From Ruegeria arenilitoris (GTDB taxonomy: Bacteria; Pseudomonadota; Alphaproteobacteria; Rhodobacterales; Rhodobacteraceae): a stretch of 64,000 nt of DNA. Of this stretch, positions 34,550-43,292 are shown one piece after another. The first letter of the stretch is position 1, and each line of letters begins with the position of its first letter. The stretch spans positions 39,449-103,448 of the forward strand of contig NZ_WQHX01000010.1 in NCBI RefSeq assembly GCF_013035425.1, in the 5' to 3' direction. The notes below the pieces were generated by a model, which had not been told where the DNA came from, made no database searches, and worked only from the letters and a program-made list of their open reading frames with translations. The translations under genes and the position numbers were made by a program.

Positions 34550-36133
34550 ATGAAACAAGGACTTAGAACAAGCGCCGCACTCGCGGTACTTATGACCATT
34601 GCAGCTCCAGCAAGCTCCTTTGAACCCGACGGCCCTCATTTGGCAAACGCACAACGTAATTCTGAGACTTGGGCCGCCGAAGATGCCGAAATTGATGCAA
34701 AGCTCGCGGCATTGGAGGAGAAGTTCGGAAAAAAGCCCAACATTATTTATATCCTAACCGACGATATCGGCTGGGGTGAGTTAGGTTGGCAAGGCGGTGG
34801 AAAGCATCGTGGCACACCTTCTGAAACTCTGGACAAGATGGCCTTTGAAGGGATGAGGTTCTGGTCGGGTTACGCCGAACCATCGTGCACACCAACCCGG
34901 ATCGCCATCAACACGGGCCGCCACCCGGTTCGCACAGGTCTTTTGACTGTTTTATGGCCGGGACAGGTCGACGGGTTGTCGCCTGAAGAAGTCACGACAG
35001 CAGAAGTTCTATCCGAGGTCGGCTACCAAACCGCGATGTGGGGCAAGTGGCACCTTGGTGATTTACCCGAACATGCGCCGGGAAACCAAGGATATGATTA
35101 CGCGTATTACGGCCTCTTCAATGGAGCACCGTATTATTGGCAGGCGTCTTATGAGGATCAAAGCGGCACATTTCCCTTCGCTGACTTTCCCGGAAACGAA
35201 ACCTATCTGGAAGAGGCGGGTATCGATCTTTCTATAGGCGGTTATGTCGGCAGGAAAGGCGAGGGTCGTACACCAATCGAAGGTGTAGCTGGGACGCTCT
35301 CACCTGAAAGGCAGGAAGCTTTTGAAAACGAGTCGATCAGCCAGATCACAGAATATGTGAAAGAACACGCGGACGGCGAATACCCATTCTTTATCTACTG
35401 GGCCTCGTACGCTCAGCAAATAGCACCAAGCCAAGAGTTCATCGACCACCCGATGGTCGACAAGAACAATCGTCAGGCGTCCTTCATGGCTTTACATAAT
35501 AAGCATGTCGGCCAATTGCTTGCGACTTTGAAAGCAGAAGGCATCGCAGAAAATACACTAGTAGTCTGGATCAGTGATAATGGCCCAATGTACGCCTTCT
35601 GGCCGACCGCCGGCTACACTCTATTGCGCGGTGCAAAAGGGGATGTTCTTGAGGGTGGAGTTCGGGTCCCTGCAATGGCCTGGTGGCCCGGTATGATCGA
35701 ACCGATGCAGGACCCTATGGATGTAATTCATGTTACCGACCTGTTTACTACAGCAGCTCGGATCGGTGGCGCATTGGACAAGATCCCCAATGACAGGATC
35801 ACCGATGGCATTGATCAGACATCGCTACTTCTAAATGGTGAAGGTCATGGACGTCGACAGTTTATGGCCCACTACAGCGCCGATGTGCTTGGCGCTTTCC
35901 GATACAATGATCACAAGATCCACATCACAGAAGGTCACGGAGGCTTGCCGGGTATGGACTTCTACAATGTGAAGCGAGATCCCGGCGAGAAATACGGCGC
36001 ACTTTATCCCGGCCTTTGGGTGGTTCAGCCGATGCAGAAGCTTTTGGGCATGCACCACGGTCGTGTCGAACAGTTCCCTCACCGCGAACCCATGGCTCCC
36101 GAGGAAGCACGTCTCAAAGCCCAAAGTCACTAA
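34550..36133 (+). CDS. Arylsulfatase (type I sulfatase), secreted
   Basis: The start ATG follows a strong GGGGGGAG site. The 527-residue precursor has a signal peptide (LRTSAALAVLMTIAAPASS, cleavage near 24). The mature part shows the metal aspartates in ILTDDIGWGE (about 67-76), the sulfatase signature CTPTR (about 112-116, C-x-P-x-R, whose Cys is converted to formylglycine), GKWHLGD (about 165-171) and the second metal block WISDNGP (about 343-349). It removes sulfate from an organic sulfate ester in the periplasm. No dedicated maturase or transporter lies in the window. The divergent TetR gene is its likely regulator, and a hairpin follows the stop codon. Confidence 0.9.
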   Translation: MKQGLRTSAALAVLMTIAAPASSFEPDGPHLANAQRNSETWAAEDAEIDAKLAALEEKFGKKPNIIYILTDDIGWGELGWQGGGKHRGTPSETLDKMAFEGMRFWSGYAEPSCTPTRIAINTGRHPVRTGLLTVLWPGQVDGLSPEEVTTAEVLSEVGYQTAMWGKWHLGDLPEHAPGNQGYDYAYYGLFNGAPYYWQASYEDQSGTFPFADFPGNETYLEEAGIDLSIGGYVGRKGEGRTPIEGVAGTLSPERQEAFENESISQITEYVKEHADGEYPFFIYWASYAQQIAPSQEFIDHPMVDKNNRQASFMALHNKHVGQLLATLKAEGIAENTLVVWISDNGPMYAFWPTAGYTLLRGAKGDVLEGGVRVPAMAWWPGMIEPMQDPMDVIHVTDLFTTAARIGGALDKIPNDRITDGIDQTSLLLNGEGHGRRQFMAHYSADVLGAFRYNDHKIHITEGHGGLPGMDFYNVKRDPGEKYGALYPGLWVVQPMQKLLGMHHGRVEQFPHREPMAPEEARLKAQSH

Positions 36134-36146
36134 GGTTACGAGATTT

Positions 36147-36167
36147 GAGCCGCCCAATTGGCGGCTC
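36147..36167 (+). terminator. Hairpin after the arylsulfatase gene
   Basis: GAGCCGCC (36147-36154) and GGCGGCTC (36160-36167) form a perfect 8-bp stem with a five-base loop, 14 bases after the sulfatase stop. Only a weak T-rich tail (GGCTTATTG) follows, so it may act as a partial terminator between the sulfatase and the broken gene behind it. Confidence 0.5.
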
Positions 36168-36206
36168 GGCTTATTGAGAAATCAAAATAGTCAAACGAGT
36201 TGATCT

Positions 36207-37006
36207 ATGAAACAAACCATATTGAAACTTGCCTTAGCGACAATGACAGTACTTGCTTCGAAGCAAGCAATCGCGGAACCAATTCCGCTCGCCGGACAAA
36301 ACGAAACAGAATGGCGTGACACACTTTCGATCTACGCGTTTCTACCGGCTAGAACCAAGGGAGACTCAACGGTTGCAGGAACAACCGTTCCTCTCGATCT
36401 GGATTTTGGTGATGCACTGGAGCTCTTCGATGTCGCCGCAGCCGGTAGATACGAAACCCGGCGTGGCAATTGGGGTTTCATAATTGATGCCAACTATGTT
36501 TCGCTTTAAGCGGGTGGCAGCTTGCCCACACCTGGACGCGCTACGTTCAGCGCCGATATTCGCCAGGAATGGCTGGGTTTACTTGCGGCGTACAAGGCAG
36601 TCGACGCCATCGGGGGTAACGGGCAGCGCTACGCCATCGATCTACAGGCTGGCGCGCGCTACAACTCTTTGCGCCAAGAGATTACAGCAACAGCTCCGGC
36701 ACCAATCCATGTGTTGGGCGGCGATGAAGGCTGGCGGGAGCCGGTAATGGGTGCGCGCGGCACTTGGGTGCTTAACGAGCGGTGGACTGCAATTGCATCC
36801 TTGGAACTTGGCGGCTTTGGCGCAGGCGGCAACGACCTGCAAGTCGGAGCTAATGTTGGTGTGGATTGGCGTCCGTGGGAGACAACTTCGCTGTTTTTTG
36901 GGCGGCGTTTTTCAGCATGGACTACAGCGACACACTGTCCACAGGTGAATTCGAATATGACGTCGATCAGCACGGTCCAGTTCTTGGCTTAAAATTCAGA
37001 TTCTGA
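36207..37006 (+). pseudogene. Outer-membrane beta-barrel-like protein, broken by a nonsense codon and a frameshift
   Basis: A signal peptide (MKQTILKLALATMTVLASKQ and on) starts a frame that stops at TAA (36507-36509) after IIDANYVSL. The same frame continues directly with AGGSLPTPGRATFSADIRQE and barrel-like strands to about 36905. There the frame is lost at a run of five Ts; shifting by one gives FFSMDYSDTLSTGEFEYDVD and ends GPVLGLKFRF at 37006, a classical outer-membrane C-terminal Phe. Two independent lesions make this a pseudogene unless they are sequencing errors. It lies behind the arylsulfatase, so it may once have encoded its porin-like partner (inference). Confidence 0.75.
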
Positions 37007-37320
37007 TTTGCGGCCCAGATGAACGCATGCTCTGCACTCCGGCCAACGGTTGCTTTGTCCGCATAGCGGTCATTCAGTGCCGATGCTAAGAACGTCTGTT
37101 TTTGTGGGCCAAGCCGACATAGGCCGGTCCAAAATCCGCTACTACCAGCCACCGATAAATGCTTCGACGATCGAAACGAAATCAAATTCTGCAATCGAGG
37201 CACTAACTTGGATCAGAGTGTGTTAAAAGTGATTAGCCACAAGCGTTATTAGCTAAGGTCAACTCCAATTTGTCCGTGCTTAGGCCGGTGATCAACTAGG
37301 AAAAGGGATGGAACAAGAAA
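37007..37320. other. Gap with partial dispersed repeat
   Basis: The stretch holds one partial relative of the dispersed repeat at about 37056-37080 (GTCCGCATAGCGGTCATTCA), without the GAGCCC centre, so its orientation cannot be used. The rest, including frames on the minus strand, shows no recognisable gene. Confidence 0.4.
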
Positions 37321-37581
37321 ATGAACCTTGAGAAACTTTCGAGTCGTGTAACTCAGGAACTCGACGAAGCCCTCGCGAACGACTTTCCCAAGGAAAGGCG
37401 TGAAGAAATCCTAGAAATCGTCCGGCGAGCAATGCTCGACTCCGCTGATCGAACACACCGAGAGATGAAAGATACGGCCGTCGTGTGCTGCGGTCCCGAG
37501 GCTGATCTGGCACACAAAATACAAGAGCAAATGGCGAAAAAGCGCGATATGCTGATCGCCAACCTGACTGCCATGCGGTAG
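37321..37581 (+). CDS. Small hypothetical protein
   Basis: The 86-residue product (MNLEKLSSRVTQELDEALAN and on) is helical and charged, with a CC pair and an alternating pattern near DTAVVCCGPEADLAHKIQEQ (about 49-68). It ends in LIANLTAMR. GGAATGGAAC-type purines precede the start, but the ribosome site is modest. I believe similar short proteins occur in other Rhodobacteraceae but cannot name a family. It lies 245 bases before the flavocytochrome gene. No function is assigned. Confidence 0.68.
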   Translation: MNLEKLSSRVTQELDEALANDFPKERREEILEIVRRAMLDSADRTHREMKDTAVVCCGPEADLAHKIQEQMAKKRDMLIANLTAMR

Positions 37582-37826
37582 TCAATTGCAGTAACTGATG
37601 GCCAGCCCATCGTTTCGGAACAGAGAAAAAGGTCCCGCCAGCGGTCATCCATCACGAATTGGTCTTTTCGGAAGAACTCGGCTTGGGCCAGGGGATGCTC
37701 TCCTTGATCCCCATCAAGGCTGACCCGTGAAAAAGGTTGGATTATGACTCGTACAAGTATTTTTTCGAATTCACGTTCGTTCAATTTTCTATGGGAGATC
37801 AGTGACACTGAAAAAATTCAATTGCA

Positions 37827-39161
37827 TTGGTCAACGGAGTTATTCGGAAATCTCATGTGAAACCCATTTTTCTGATCATCAGTTACGCAATCACGGTCGT
37901 GATTCCTCTGATACTTTCATGGATATTTGGTGGACCGCCGCGTCCATTTCACCAAGAGCTTGCTTCGGGGTTCGGTATGCTTGCCTTTTCGATAATCCTC
38001 GTCGAGTTCGTTCTTTCCGGGCGCTTTAAGATCATTTCGAACGGATTGGGTATGGATGTGACAATGCGGGCGCATCAGCTTCTGGCGCGGACAGCGCTTG
38101 CTTTCGCCTTTATACACCCATTTCTTTATGGAGGTACACCGTCCGGCGGTCCGCGGCCCTGGGATCCCACGCGCCAACTGACGATTACAACAGAGTTTGC
38201 ATATCTTTCGACCGGCATTGCCGCGTTCTTACTTTTGTTTTGCCTCGTGTTTCTTGCGATAGGGCGGAAGAAGTTGGATTTTAAGTATGAGACATGGCGC
38301 CTAATTCATGGATTGGGCGCACTTATGATTGCGGTACTTCTGTTACATCACACAGTCTATGCTGGTCGTTATGGATCTCAGCCCGAATTGACTTGGTTCT
38401 GGCTTGTAATGACCGGGGCTGCGGTTGGTTCCCTTCTATATATTTATCTGGCGGTTCCGCTGCGTGACATGGGGCGAAAATGGCGTGTCAAGTCTGTAAC
38501 CAGCCTGACTCCCAATCAGTGGGAGATCACAGTGGCACCTCAGAACCACTCTGGCCTCGAATACAAGGCTGGACAGTTTGTTTGGCTAAATGTCGGACAT
38601 GGTCCCTTTTCAATCAATGAAAACCCTTTTTCAATTTGTTCGGCGCCGGCCAATGGTCCGAGTATTTCCTTCATGATTAAGGAGCTGGGGGATTTTAGCC
38701 GAGCAGTAGGTGGGACAAAACTGGAAACTGTCGCATATATTGACGGGCCCTATGGCAGCCTATCCATCGACGATCGCGACGAGCCGGGGGTCGCGTTGAT
38801 CGCAGGTGGCGTCGGTGTTGCGCCGCTGTTGGGTATACTGCGGGAGATGCGAGCAAGTGGTGATCCGCGCCAGGTGAAAATGGTTTATGGAAACAAACGG
38901 TTCGACCAAATCGCCTGGCGCGATGAGTTGGATAAAGAGGATATTACCTATGTCCTGTCGGAACCGCCTGAGGGCTGGGAAGGAGAGAAAGGTCTGATCG
39001 ATGCTGAAATTATAGATCGTGTATTTTCGCTGGATCAGTTCCGTTCCTGGGTTTTCGTCCTGTGCGGTCCGTCTAATATGATGGAAACCATCGAGGACCA
39101 TCTCATAAAGAAGGGCACCCCTTGGCACCGAATTCTTTCAGAGCGTTTTGACTATGATTAA
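37827..39161 (+). CDS. Ferric reductase-like membrane flavocytochrome
   Basis: The 444-residue protein starts with TTG (37827) or GTG (37830 or 37857); no start has a convincing ribosome site. Residues about 10-215 contain six hydrophobic segments. MRAHQLLARTALAFAFIHPF (about 73-92) and LIHGLGALMIAVLLLHHTVY (about 158-177) supply His pairs for b-haems as in the ferric-reductase/NOX domain. The C-terminal half is a ferredoxin-NADP reductase module with the FAD block NPFSICSAPANG (about 264-275), the NAD(P) loop GGVGVAPLLGILREM (about 321-335) and CGPSNMM (about 413-419). It would pass electrons from NAD(P)H across the membrane, to iron or to a periplasmic acceptor. A 35-residue membrane peptide gene overlaps its end. 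Confidence 0.87.
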   Translation: MVNGVIRKSHVKPIFLIISYAITVVIPLILSWIFGGPPRPFHQELASGFGMLAFSIILVEFVLSGRFKIISNGLGMDVTMRAHQLLARTALAFAFIHPFLYGGTPSGGPRPWDPTRQLTITTEFAYLSTGIAAFLLLFCLVFLAIGRKKLDFKYETWRLIHGLGALMIAVLLLHHTVYAGRYGSQPELTWFWLVMTGAAVGSLLYIYLAVPLRDMGRKWRVKSVTSLTPNQWEITVAPQNHSGLEYKAGQFVWLNVGHGPFSINENPFSICSAPANGPSISFMIKELGDFSRAVGGTKLETVAYIDGPYGSLSIDDRDEPGVALIAGGVGVAPLLGILREMRASGDPRQVKMVYGNKRFDQIAWRDELDKEDITYVLSEPPEGWEGEKGLIDAEIIDRVFSLDQFRSWVFVLCGPSNMMETIEDHLIKKGTPWHRILSERFDYD

Positions 39162-39261
39162 TCTTATTGGGAATTTGAGTTCCAAGAGGCGAGTGTTGAT
39201 CGTAATTACGGTGGTCAACCTATTCTTCTTACTTGTTTTGTTGGCCTTCGTGCTTCGCTAA
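39154..39261 (+). CDS. 35-residue single-helix membrane peptide
   Basis: ATG at 39154 lies inside the last codons of the flavocytochrome gene (8-base overlap with its stop), so it could be translated by coupling. The peptide MINLIGNLSSKRRVLIVITV, then VNLFFLLVLLAFVLR, has a short basic N-terminus followed by about 20 hydrophobic residues, a typical small inner-membrane protein. It might stabilise or regulate the flavocytochrome. No family is recognised, and the evidence is limited to overlap and composition. Confidence 0.5.
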   Translation: MINLIGNLSSKRRVLIVITVVNLFFLLVLLAFVLR

Positions 39262-39378
39262 ACAAATAAGTCAAATTGGTTGACTGTCTTAAATTCCTGC
39301 GGCCGCGCCAGCGGACTCCGTAGTTTGCATCAAAGAGGTTTTTCAGATTTAATCGGGCTCATTATTAGCTCTCAGAGG

Positions 39379-39405
39379 ATTTGTCAGAATAACTTTGCTT
39401 GGGCG
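39379..39405 (+). mobile_element. IS6-like terminal sequence (remnant)
   Basis: GTCAGAATAACTTTGCTTGG, followed by GCGGGA, closely matches the end sequence of the IS6 remnant at 58973 (GTCAGAAGAACTTTTCTTGA and GCGGGG). The transposase reading frame that should follow is not preserved. About 120 bases on, the truncated FAD oxidoreductase begins, so insertion and deletion here may have removed its 5' part. The gap 39262-39520 has no gene. Confidence 0.5.
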
Positions 39406-39526
39406 GGACACCCAAAGTTGGGTTTCAATATGAAAGAAATTCCTTCAGAAGTTTACGCGAGCTAAAAAAACAACTCCAACGACGCAACTTTCCAGAAGTT
39501 TCGTCGCGGAGCTGGCTTGGCTTGAT

Positions 39527-40372
39527 CCCCGGGGACCACCATCACCAAGGCAGGCGGTGAAGTTCGCGCCGGTACCTGCGTGATGAAACTGCTTTTTGAC
39601 GGAGAGACGGTGGCGGGTGTTCGTACCGAAGATGGGGCCGAGTTACACGCCAATGCGGTCATTTCCGACATCGGTGCGCGCGAGACCAATGACATACTCT
39701 TGCCTGACAAAAAAAGGACCAGCCGACTGGAAAGCTGATATTCGCGGATTGCCGGCCAGCATCGCACATTTCAACGTATTTCTTGGATTTGAAGGCGATA
39801 TCGAGGCCGCTGGCGCCACGAAAGCCAACCACTGGTTCTTTCCTAGAGGTGAAACAGACGTTCTCTGGATGGACACACCGGACGCCCCGCCGCCGCACAT
39901 GACGATGTCTTTTGGTTCACTAAAAAACGCAGCCCATGATCCTGGACCTCGGCAAAAACACACCGCGCAACTTTTGCGCTGGGAGGATTGGTCCATTGTG
40001 GCAGATTGGGCCGTCCATCCTGAGGGAGCCGGCGGTGACGACTATACCGAATTCAAACGCCGCACCGAAGCAACCATGATGGCAATGTTTAAAGAGCGAT
40101 TTCCGGAACTTGCCAAGCACGTTGTGTACAAGAACCTCGCCGCGCCGCTCTCGACCGTGTCTTTCACGGGGCATAATCATGGGGCATTCTACGGCCTTGA
40201 TGTCACGCCGGAACGCGTCATGTGCGATGCTTTGCGGGCAAAAACACCGATCCCTGGCCTTTATCTTGCGGGCCAAGACGTTGCGAGCCCAGGTATCCCC
40301 GGTGCACTTTGGGCAGGCATGCTTGTGGCTGCTTCTGTAGATTCGGGCGTATTTCGCATAATTCGCGGATAG
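39527..40372 (+). pseudogene. FAD-dependent oxidoreductase (phytoene-desaturase-like), truncated and frameshifted
   Basis: A frame from about 39540 reads ITKAGGEVRAGTCVMKLLFD, then GVRTEDGAELHANAVISDIG and ARETNDILLPD. It is lost at a run of seven As near 39712 and continues in another frame as FLGFEGDIEAAGA ... LYLAGQDVASPGIPGALWAG to the stop at 40370-40372. The order fits the C-terminal two-thirds of NAD(P)/FAD-dependent oxidoreductases of the carotenoid-desaturase/isomerase type, usually about 520 residues. The N-terminal FAD-binding GxGxxG part is missing. With both truncation and frameshift the gene cannot be functional. Confidence 0.75.
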
Positions 40373-40509
40373 TGCGGCACGAAACGTACTTCGCTCGTGT
40401 CGCTTGCGTCTGTTTTGTCCGCAAGCCGGTCGTAGCCAAGATTTGGGAGAGCGACCGCTTTTGGTGAGAGCGGTCGTTCCTGGTCGAAACTCCGAGTATT
40501 CGGGGGTGA

Positions 40510-40582
40510 ATGTCCGCTCAAAGCTGCTAATCGGTCATCTGAGTAAGTCCGTCAGGTGACTGCTTCGAGCCCAAAAGGGACA
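40510..40582 (+). repeat. Dispersed intergenic repeat, copy 13
   Basis: AATGTCCGCTCAAAGCTGCT, with AATCGGTCATCTGAG, leads to GTGACTGCTTCGAGCCCAAA and AGGGA. Both the flank and the core are recognisable though degenerate. It lies directly upstream of the membrane protein gene at 40631. A partial relative occurs at 40413-40435. Confidence 0.72.
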
Positions 40583-40630
40583 CTGGCGACACCGCATGTT
40601 AGAGTTGGGTCACAAGCTATGGAGGTACCC

Positions 40631-41068
40631 ATGTCCGACGTCGCTTTTTGGGTTATCCAAGTCCCAGGCTGGCTACTCTTTATTTATCTGGTGATAGCGC
40701 AATGTACCGCGGCGGTGAGTTACGCTATGGGCATCAAGATGGGGACCCAAGAGCCTGCCAAACTGATTACGGAAGTTGGCGTCGCCTTCTTCAAAGGATA
40801 TGCGGGCGCCGATTTGGTTTTCTATGTACCTTTACTTGGCCTCGGGCTCGTGGCGCACGCAATGGCCGCTTCATGGGCCGCGGCGGTGCTCGGTGCAGCC
40901 TTGGGAATTACCGTTTACTGGCCCGTCGCGTGTCTCTGGACCGTAAGAGCGGCTCGGGGCGCTGAGGGCTGGGAGTTGCCCAAGGAGGAGCAATATTGGG
41001 TGGTCCTACCCGTGATCGCAGGCTGGGGTGTACTGGCTCTCATTTTGCTTCTGCTAGCCGCGAAATAG
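40631..41068 (+). CDS. Integral membrane protein, four helices, unknown function
   Basis: ATG at 40631 follows GGAGG at five bases; earlier in-frame starts run through repeat copy 13 and are rejected. The 145-residue protein has four hydrophobic segments at about 6-30, 50-70, 75-95 and 120-142, with a short charged loop (AARGAEGWELPKEEQYW) before the last. I do not recognise a family. It stands alone downstream of the FAD-oxidoreductase pseudogene. Confidence 0.75.
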   Translation: MSDVAFWVIQVPGWLLFIYLVIAQCTAAVSYAMGIKMGTQEPAKLITEVGVAFFKGYAGADLVFYVPLLGLGLVAHAMAASWAAAVLGAALGITVYWPVACLWTVRAARGAEGWELPKEEQYWVVLPVIAGWGVLALILLLLAAK

Positions 41069-41103
41069 AGATGGAATTTGGGACCTGCGCACTAGAACTA
41101 ATA

Positions 41104-41130
41104 CCGGCGTCCGCTAAGAGCCCAAAGCTT
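41104..41130 (+). repeat. Dispersed intergenic repeat, copy 14 (short)
   Basis: CGGCGTCCGCTAAGAGCCCA, followed by AAGCTT, is a core-only copy in GAGCCC orientation, 35 bases after the membrane protein gene. Confidence 0.6.
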
Positions 41131-41298
41131 ACAACGTTCTAAGAATGCAGTTTGTAACTGCAGAAACGGACGAATGTAGTTGCCAAAATTCAGTATCGAC
41201 AACAAACACCCAAATTTTGTCGTATTAATGCAAAAATCTGAGCAAAAATGCCTTTCATTATTGAGCTGTGAGAACGGAACAATTTTGGAGTGGTCTGG

Positions 41299-41523
41299 AT
41301 GATCCATACGTACCTTAGTTCGGCAGAGATTGCTCAGGTTCAGGACTTTGTGCTCGCTGAGCGCGGCAAAAGTCTGAGCGAACGTGAGTGGCATTTTCGC
41401 CTGCGCGGCTATGGCTATGGCCTGCGCGAAAGCGAAGGGAGTTGGATGGTAACCACTCTTCTCGAAAATGCCGACCTGTTCGAAATTGATAAAGCTACTG
41501 TAGACGGGCCAATTTCCGAATAG
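41299..41523 (+). CDS. Small hypothetical protein
   Basis: The 74-residue frame starts at ATG 41299 (MIHTYLSSAEIAQVQDFVLA and on), with GGAG nine bases upstream; a GTG at 41290 is also possible. The sequence is balanced in composition and ends ATVDGPISE. A central arginine- and glycine-rich stretch (WHFRLRGYGYGLRE) looks ordered rather than random. I do not recognise a family. It is followed within 25 bases by repeat copy 15. Confidence 0.55.
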   Translation: MIHTYLSSAEIAQVQDFVLAERGKSLSEREWHFRLRGYGYGLRESEGSWMVTTLLENADLFEIDKATVDGPISE

Positions 41524-41547
41524 CGGCCATCAAGCCAAAATCGCCGA

Positions 41548-41572
41548 GTGTCCGCTTCGAGCCCAAGGCTGA
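41548..41572 (+). repeat. Dispersed intergenic repeat, copy 15 (short)
   Basis: GTGTCCGCTTCGAGCCCAAG gives a clean core in GAGCCC orientation just after the small gene at 41.3 kb. A still weaker CCGAGCCCAACGTCC occurs at about 41684. The remainder of the gap to 41777 is AT-rich and probably holds the promoter of the cyclase-hydrolase gene. Confidence 0.65.
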
Positions 41573-41777
41573 GGGTAACTTTCATGGCTAATTGGCCTGC
41601 CGGAGACGAGTTCGAATTCGTTTGACAGCCCATTTTTAAGTTATTGTAAATAAATGTTAATCTGGATTTAGAGTGCCGAGCCCAACGTCCAAGAGCAAGT
41701 ATTGGTCCCAAAACTCCATACTTCTGTTAGTTTTAAGTCTTAAGAACTGAATATTTTGAAGAGGATCACATCGATTT

Positions 41778-43142
41778 ATGAAGCGTAAAATTGCTGCGAT
41801 CCTGAGCCTCGATGTTGTCGACTACACAAAACGCATGTCGGAGGATGCTGAGAAAACGCTCAATGCACTACAACGCATCTTGGGCGAAGTAATCAAACCC
41901 TTGGTAAACGAAAATACGGGACGAATATTTAAGTTGATGGGAGACGGTGCTTTGGTCGAGTTCGCCGCTGCCACAGACGCAATCAATGCCGCCAGCCAAA
42001 TTTTTTATCAAATGCGGAACGAAGACCTTTCACTTCGAGCGGGTATTCATGTTGGCGATGTAATGCCAAATGACACAGACTTGTTCGGAGAGGCTGTAAA
42101 CATTGCGTCTCGTCTTCAGTCTAGCGCGCAGAGCGGAAGTTGTCTTGTAAGTAAGACAGCCGCCGAAGTAGCCGGAACCTCGCTTGCGGTTTCGTTACGA
42201 CCAGAAAACTCAATTCGGCTCAAGGGTATTCCAAATCCGGTGGAAGCCTATTCCATTGATTTAGATGGAGACAAAAGACGCGCCAAGAACAAGCTTCTAG
42301 CCACTTCTCAGGACATTCGCTTTGCAAAATCGAAAGACGGTACAACTCTTGCGTGGACATCATCTGGAAGCGGAACCAAGCTACTGGTTACACCAAATTG
42401 GCTAAGACATCTGGAATACGATTGGACAATGAATTCAATTGCCGGATGGTTGCCATTGTTATCTGAAATCTACTGCCTCTATCGATTTGATGGCCGAAAC
42501 AATGGCTTGTCCGAAAGGGGCGTTCAGGATGTATCGCTAAATCGGATAGTGGAAGATGTTGAGGCTGTTATGGACGCGGCCCAGATCGAAAAAATTCCAC
42601 TGTTCGGTGTATCTTTTGGAGCAACGATAGCCGCGGCCTTTGCCGCGTACCATCCTGATCGCGTCTCGGGTTTGGTTTTGTTTGGTGGGTTTGCACAAGG
42701 TCTAGCGGTGCGTTCGCAGCCAGGGATCGCCGCGCTTGGACAAGCAATGATGGACATGAGCCTTGAAGGCTGGAACGATGAATATCCTTCTGCAAGAGAT
42801 TTGATGGCTCAGTCATTTGCCCCGACGGCTAGCCCTCACGATCAAAGCACTTATGCAGAGTTTATGAGAGTGGCAATGGACCACCAAGATTGGCTCAAAA
42901 TTGGGCCACTGGTCGCAAGTGTCAACATAACCGATCTACTTCCGCAAATCTCCTGCCCAACATTGGTTCTGCACGCTAATCGCGACAGGATGCACGATGT
43001 AGAGCAAGGTAGAATATTCGCCTCCGGTATCGAGAATGCGCGCTTCATTGGTATTGAGACAGCGAACAATACGATGCCAGAATACGATCCCGCTTGGCCC
43101 AAAGCCCTGCAGGAAATTGAGCGTTTTATGAGTTCACTTTGA
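41778..43142 (+). CDS. Class III cyclase fused to an alpha/beta-hydrolase domain
   Basis: The 454-residue protein has an N-terminal cyclase (about 1-165) with LSLDVVDYTKRM (first Asp), GRIFKLMGDGALVEF (Lys and second Asp) and EAVNIASRLQSSAQSG (Asn and Arg). Residues about 180-450 are an alpha/beta hydrolase: LYRFDGRNNGLSE (oxyanion side), nucleophile elbow GVSFGATIAAAFAAYHPDRV (Ser in GxSxG, about 275) and LVLHANRDRMHDVEQG (acid region). Where hydrolases of this group place the catalytic His (usually in NH), the sequence reads ETANNTMPEYDPAW with Asn. The hydrolase half may therefore be a ligand-binding sensor for the cyclase instead of an enzyme (inference). Confidence 0.87.
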   Translation: MKRKIAAILSLDVVDYTKRMSEDAEKTLNALQRILGEVIKPLVNENTGRIFKLMGDGALVEFAAATDAINAASQIFYQMRNEDLSLRAGIHVGDVMPNDTDLFGEAVNIASRLQSSAQSGSCLVSKTAAEVAGTSLAVSLRPENSIRLKGIPNPVEAYSIDLDGDKRRAKNKLLATSQDIRFAKSKDGTTLAWTSSGSGTKLLVTPNWLRHLEYDWTMNSIAGWLPLLSEIYCLYRFDGRNNGLSERGVQDVSLNRIVEDVEAVMDAAQIEKIPLFGVSFGATIAAAFAAYHPDRVSGLVLFGGFAQGLAVRSQPGIAALGQAMMDMSLEGWNDEYPSARDLMAQSFAPTASPHDQSTYAEFMRVAMDHQDWLKIGPLVASVNITDLLPQISCPTLVLHANRDRMHDVEQGRIFASGIENARFIGIETANNTMPEYDPAWPKALQEIERFMSSL

Positions 43143-43292
43143 TCTGTTGGCGTTTTCTTTCGCTCCGTTTTTAAAGACAATATTATTTATACGTGTTGCA
43201 GACGCTTGGATTCTGACCTTTGGATGAACGCTCGGGGCTAGACCACCCTTCAAACCAGTCCCTTATTTACTTTATGAGTTGACCGAGAGAGG

